The position numbers and the translations under genes were made by a program. A DNA stretch of 64,000 nt from Leptospiraceae bacterium (GTDB taxonomy: Bacteria > Spirochaetota > Leptospiria > Leptospirales > Leptospiraceae): NCBI GenBank assembly GCA_016711485.1, contig JADJSX010000014.1, positions 82,184-146,183 on the forward strand, read 5' to 3'. The notes under the pieces are model-generated. The model was given only the letters and a program-made list of their open reading frames with translations, did not search any database and was not told the origin of the DNA. Below are positions 62,195 through 64,000 of this stretch, in pieces. The number at the start of each line of letters is the position of its first letter. Within the stretch, counting starts at the first letter, position 1.

Positions 62195-63782
62195 AATCCT
62201 CTTCTCCATTTCCGCCCAAATCTTCTCGTATTCCCAAACCCGATCCACTTTACTAAACGGAGGATAAAAAACTTTTTTCGTGGTGCGAGTGCCACCGTCG
62301 ATGGGGTAGATGATTTCGATTGGGTCGGATACTTTTTGTTTGCCGCTTGCTATATTTTCTTCTCGTTGTTTGCGGGCTTCTCTCATTTCTTTGCCGCCCG
62401 GATCTTTTCTGGAAGTATTGGGTAATCTTCTACCTCGCGAATCGTATTCATCCACACGTTCGTATTGTTGGAGGACGGGAAATTGCAATTCTGTAGATGA
62501 GTTGCAAATGCGATAGGCTAAGACCAAACCCTTTCGCAACAAGCACATCCATTCCAGCATCGTGGGCCTTCTTGCAAAATCACTCCGTAAAGGACTATGC
62601 CAATCCCACTTAGCTTCCTTTTTCCCGCCGTTTAATTTCTTCCAAGGAGATTCAAAGGCAAACACCAGACGATCATCCTCTAAGAAAAAGAATCCTTCTG
62701 AATCCCAATACTCAACTCCTCCCAAAGCTCCGCATAAAACGAAGTCAAACAATTCAACCGCAAAGCCCGATGAACAATCAACTGATTGATCCTATCGTTA
62801 GTGATCTGAGGGATAAAGGATATAAATGATAATTTTATATGACCTGCTCCAATAAATCTAAATAAAAAATCTACAATCGTTGATGAAGTAATTCCGGCAT
62901 TTAAACAGGTTGTAAAATTATTTTTTAAGAAACTCACTTGAATTGTGTGTATACACGATAAATCTTTCGGAATGATAGAACTCATTATAGTTCTCTCCCC
63001 TGAAATTGATGCCATTTCTCTCCAAGCAATTCGATAGAATTCTTTTACATCTACTTTTTTATTTCCCATTGTCACTAGAAACGGCGCTTTTCGCAAAGGT
63101 TTGTAGGGACTTCGGGGAAGAACGTTTCGGAAATTTCTGTGAGGTCTATATCGTCAAATGCATTGTTGTGGGAGCAATTGGAATACGCAGAGCCATACAA
63201 CGGATTACCCACAAACACTAATGGACCGACTAAGACTAACTCTTCCGGTTTTTTGGGTTGGAAGGAAGGTTTGTCCTGTCTCTGTAAAATCCCATCTCTT
63301 TGAGATTTTGTTTCATTGTACATATCCGTAGAAAAAGATTCCTCTTTTAAATCTCCAATCGTCTTCTCTGCCTTACCTACAATTTCCAAGACTTCTAAAA
63401 GGGGACGAGCGTGGATTTGGGGAAGTTTGGTGGACAACAGGCTTTCGTTCCCGAATAGATCGTAGAGTACTTTCAATTCTTTTTCCGTAATAAGAACCAT
63501 TCGATCGGGATGACCTTTTAATTCCCAATTTCCATCTTGGGTTTTGATTCCAGGAACGTTAGTCGATCTATTAAATGTATTGTTAGATTCTAAGATTGTT
63601 TTTGGATGAAATAGATTAAACAGTGTTTGAATATTAATTTTACTTGTTCCACCTTTGTAAATATTAATGGATATTTAGTAATATGATGAACGTCTGCAAT
63701 AATTGATTTCATTTACAAATTGAAAGTGTTTTTTTAATCTTGGGTAGTATTCTTCTCTGAGTTTTCCCTCCGTTGGGGTCAT
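62192..63782 (-). pseudogene. C-terminal half of a large adenine DNA methyltransferase (Eco57I/DrmMI-like), N-terminus missing, frameshifted
   Basis: Four or more frames add up to one protein of about 525 residues: MTPTEGKLREEYYPRLK (from ATG 63782), FVNEIN-ADVHHITKY, YKGGTSKIN, VPGIKTQDGNWELKGHPDR, LVFVGNPLYGSAYS, FYRIAWREMASISGERT, RALRLNCLTSFYAELWEE, WHSPLRSDFARRPT, LQFPVLQQYERVDEYD and PFSKVDRVWEYEKIWAEME. These blocks recall the target-recognition part of large Eco57I-type methyltransferases, as in DISARM or PglX-like systems. Breaks lie near 63698-63704, 63659-63661, 63079-63081 and 62685-62689. The catalytic NPPY domain is not visible; upstream sequence is non-coding. Confidence 0.65.
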
Positions 63783-64000
63783 GCGAATACGTTAGTCGGG
63801 TGAAGGAGTGCTCCTACTCCTTTTTGGGGTAAGGAGTTCCCCTGTGTTTTTTACTAGAAAATTTTTATAGAGATTGGTTTGGATTTTTTGAGGTATAATT
63901 TCTAGCACTATTTAGAAAGGCACTTTCGCCTGCGTTTCAGGTGAGTTCTTGGAAGTAGTATGTTTGGTTTTTTGGAAGGATTTTTTCTTTCTTTATTGTA
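63783..64000. other. Non-coding end of window with palindromic element
   Basis: No reading frame continues the methyltransferase upstream of 63783 (stop four codons before). A G+C-richer stretch (63780-63860) and a short hairpin CGCCTG/CAGGTG near 63928-63944, ended by the AGGTGAGTTCTT seen also at 23820, suggest a small repeat or the edge of an inserted element that truncated the gene. Confidence 0.35.

Noticed and set aside
62153..63221. Plus-strand frames opposite the methyltransferase remnant
   Set aside because: They are antisense to segments that match methyltransferase blocks; composition and lack of start signals suggest shadows.
45740..63782. Complete DISARM, BREX or Druantia system
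   Set aside because: A DUF1998 helicase and a methyltransferase C-terminus are present, but no DrmC (phospholipase D-like), PglZ, BrxC, BrxL or DruA-D proteins, so no full known system can be called.

Overview
The window looks like chromosomal DNA of a spirochaete of the family Leptospiraceae. This rests on a short FlaB-type flagellin, two tandem leptospiral-style small lipoproteins, a large set of multi-PAS hybrid histidine kinases, a CheW, TPR/coiled-coil secreted proteins and clearly AT-rich DNA (about one third G+C by eye). No rRNA, tRNA or CRISPR array was seen. All functional names come from reading motifs, without database searches.

Left part (1-24 kb), housekeeping and stress: ahpF-oxyR (peroxide defence, translationally coupled); a DjlA-like J-protein; a flavin reductase; then a three-gene overlapping operon of a Kef/YbaL antiporter, a small protein with two degenerate chemoreceptor-tip helices, and a diiron ODP-type oxygen-sensor protein. 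After a TPR protein and a MITE-like element come cheW and a membrane protein, then a minus-strand operon (FYDLN-acid protein, miaA, hfq, mannose-1-P guanylyltransferase, a 31-residue Lys/Arg-rich protein) that ends in a strong terminator. Next are an alpha/beta hydrolase, a frameshifted secreted protein, a STAS + J-protein pair, the sixA-hpt-acyl-CoA dehydrogenase-glycosyltransferase operon, a YhhQ transporter, a REC-PAS-HATPase regulator and NADP-isocitrate dehydrogenase.

Middle part (24-42 kb), efflux and signalling: a DUF2892 membrane protein diverges from a TolC-RND pair across an intergenic region with two near-identical CsoR/CstR-type operator palindromes. The RND gene has an in-frame TAG and there is no adaptor gene. 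Then come two very large hybrid histidine kinases, a REC-GGDEF diguanylate cyclase and a REC protein with a degenerate Hpt. flaB has a FliA-like promoter and two CsrA-type hairpins in its leader, the second sequestering the Shine-Dalgarno. Two duplicated lipoproteins, a CapA-family protein and a PilZ protein follow.

Right part (42.5-64 kb), accessory island with every gene on the minus strand: a UvrD-like helicase with a RelE-like N-terminus; a ~2,100-residue DEAD/DEAH + DUF1998 helicase broken by about five frameshifts; a PIN toxin/antitoxin pair; an apparent five-gene operon (coiled coil, J-domain, vWA, giant TPR-histidine-kinase, receiver-domain protein); a GxxExxY protein; and the C-terminal half of a large adenine methyltransferase. 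These cassettes are separated by six clusters of a CACGAAT/ATTCGTG inverted-repeat family, one expanded to a ~1 kb tandem array with 129-138 bp periods. Several gene stop codons lie inside the repeats. The TPR-kinase/receiver/vWA/J-protein operon is the best candidate for an undescribed conflict or signalling system.

Caution: the island carries more than ten apparent 1-nt homopolymer indels, against one seen in the left 42 kb. Either the island is decaying or the consensus there has indel errors. Products were reconstructed across these breaks where the protein frame made the join obvious.
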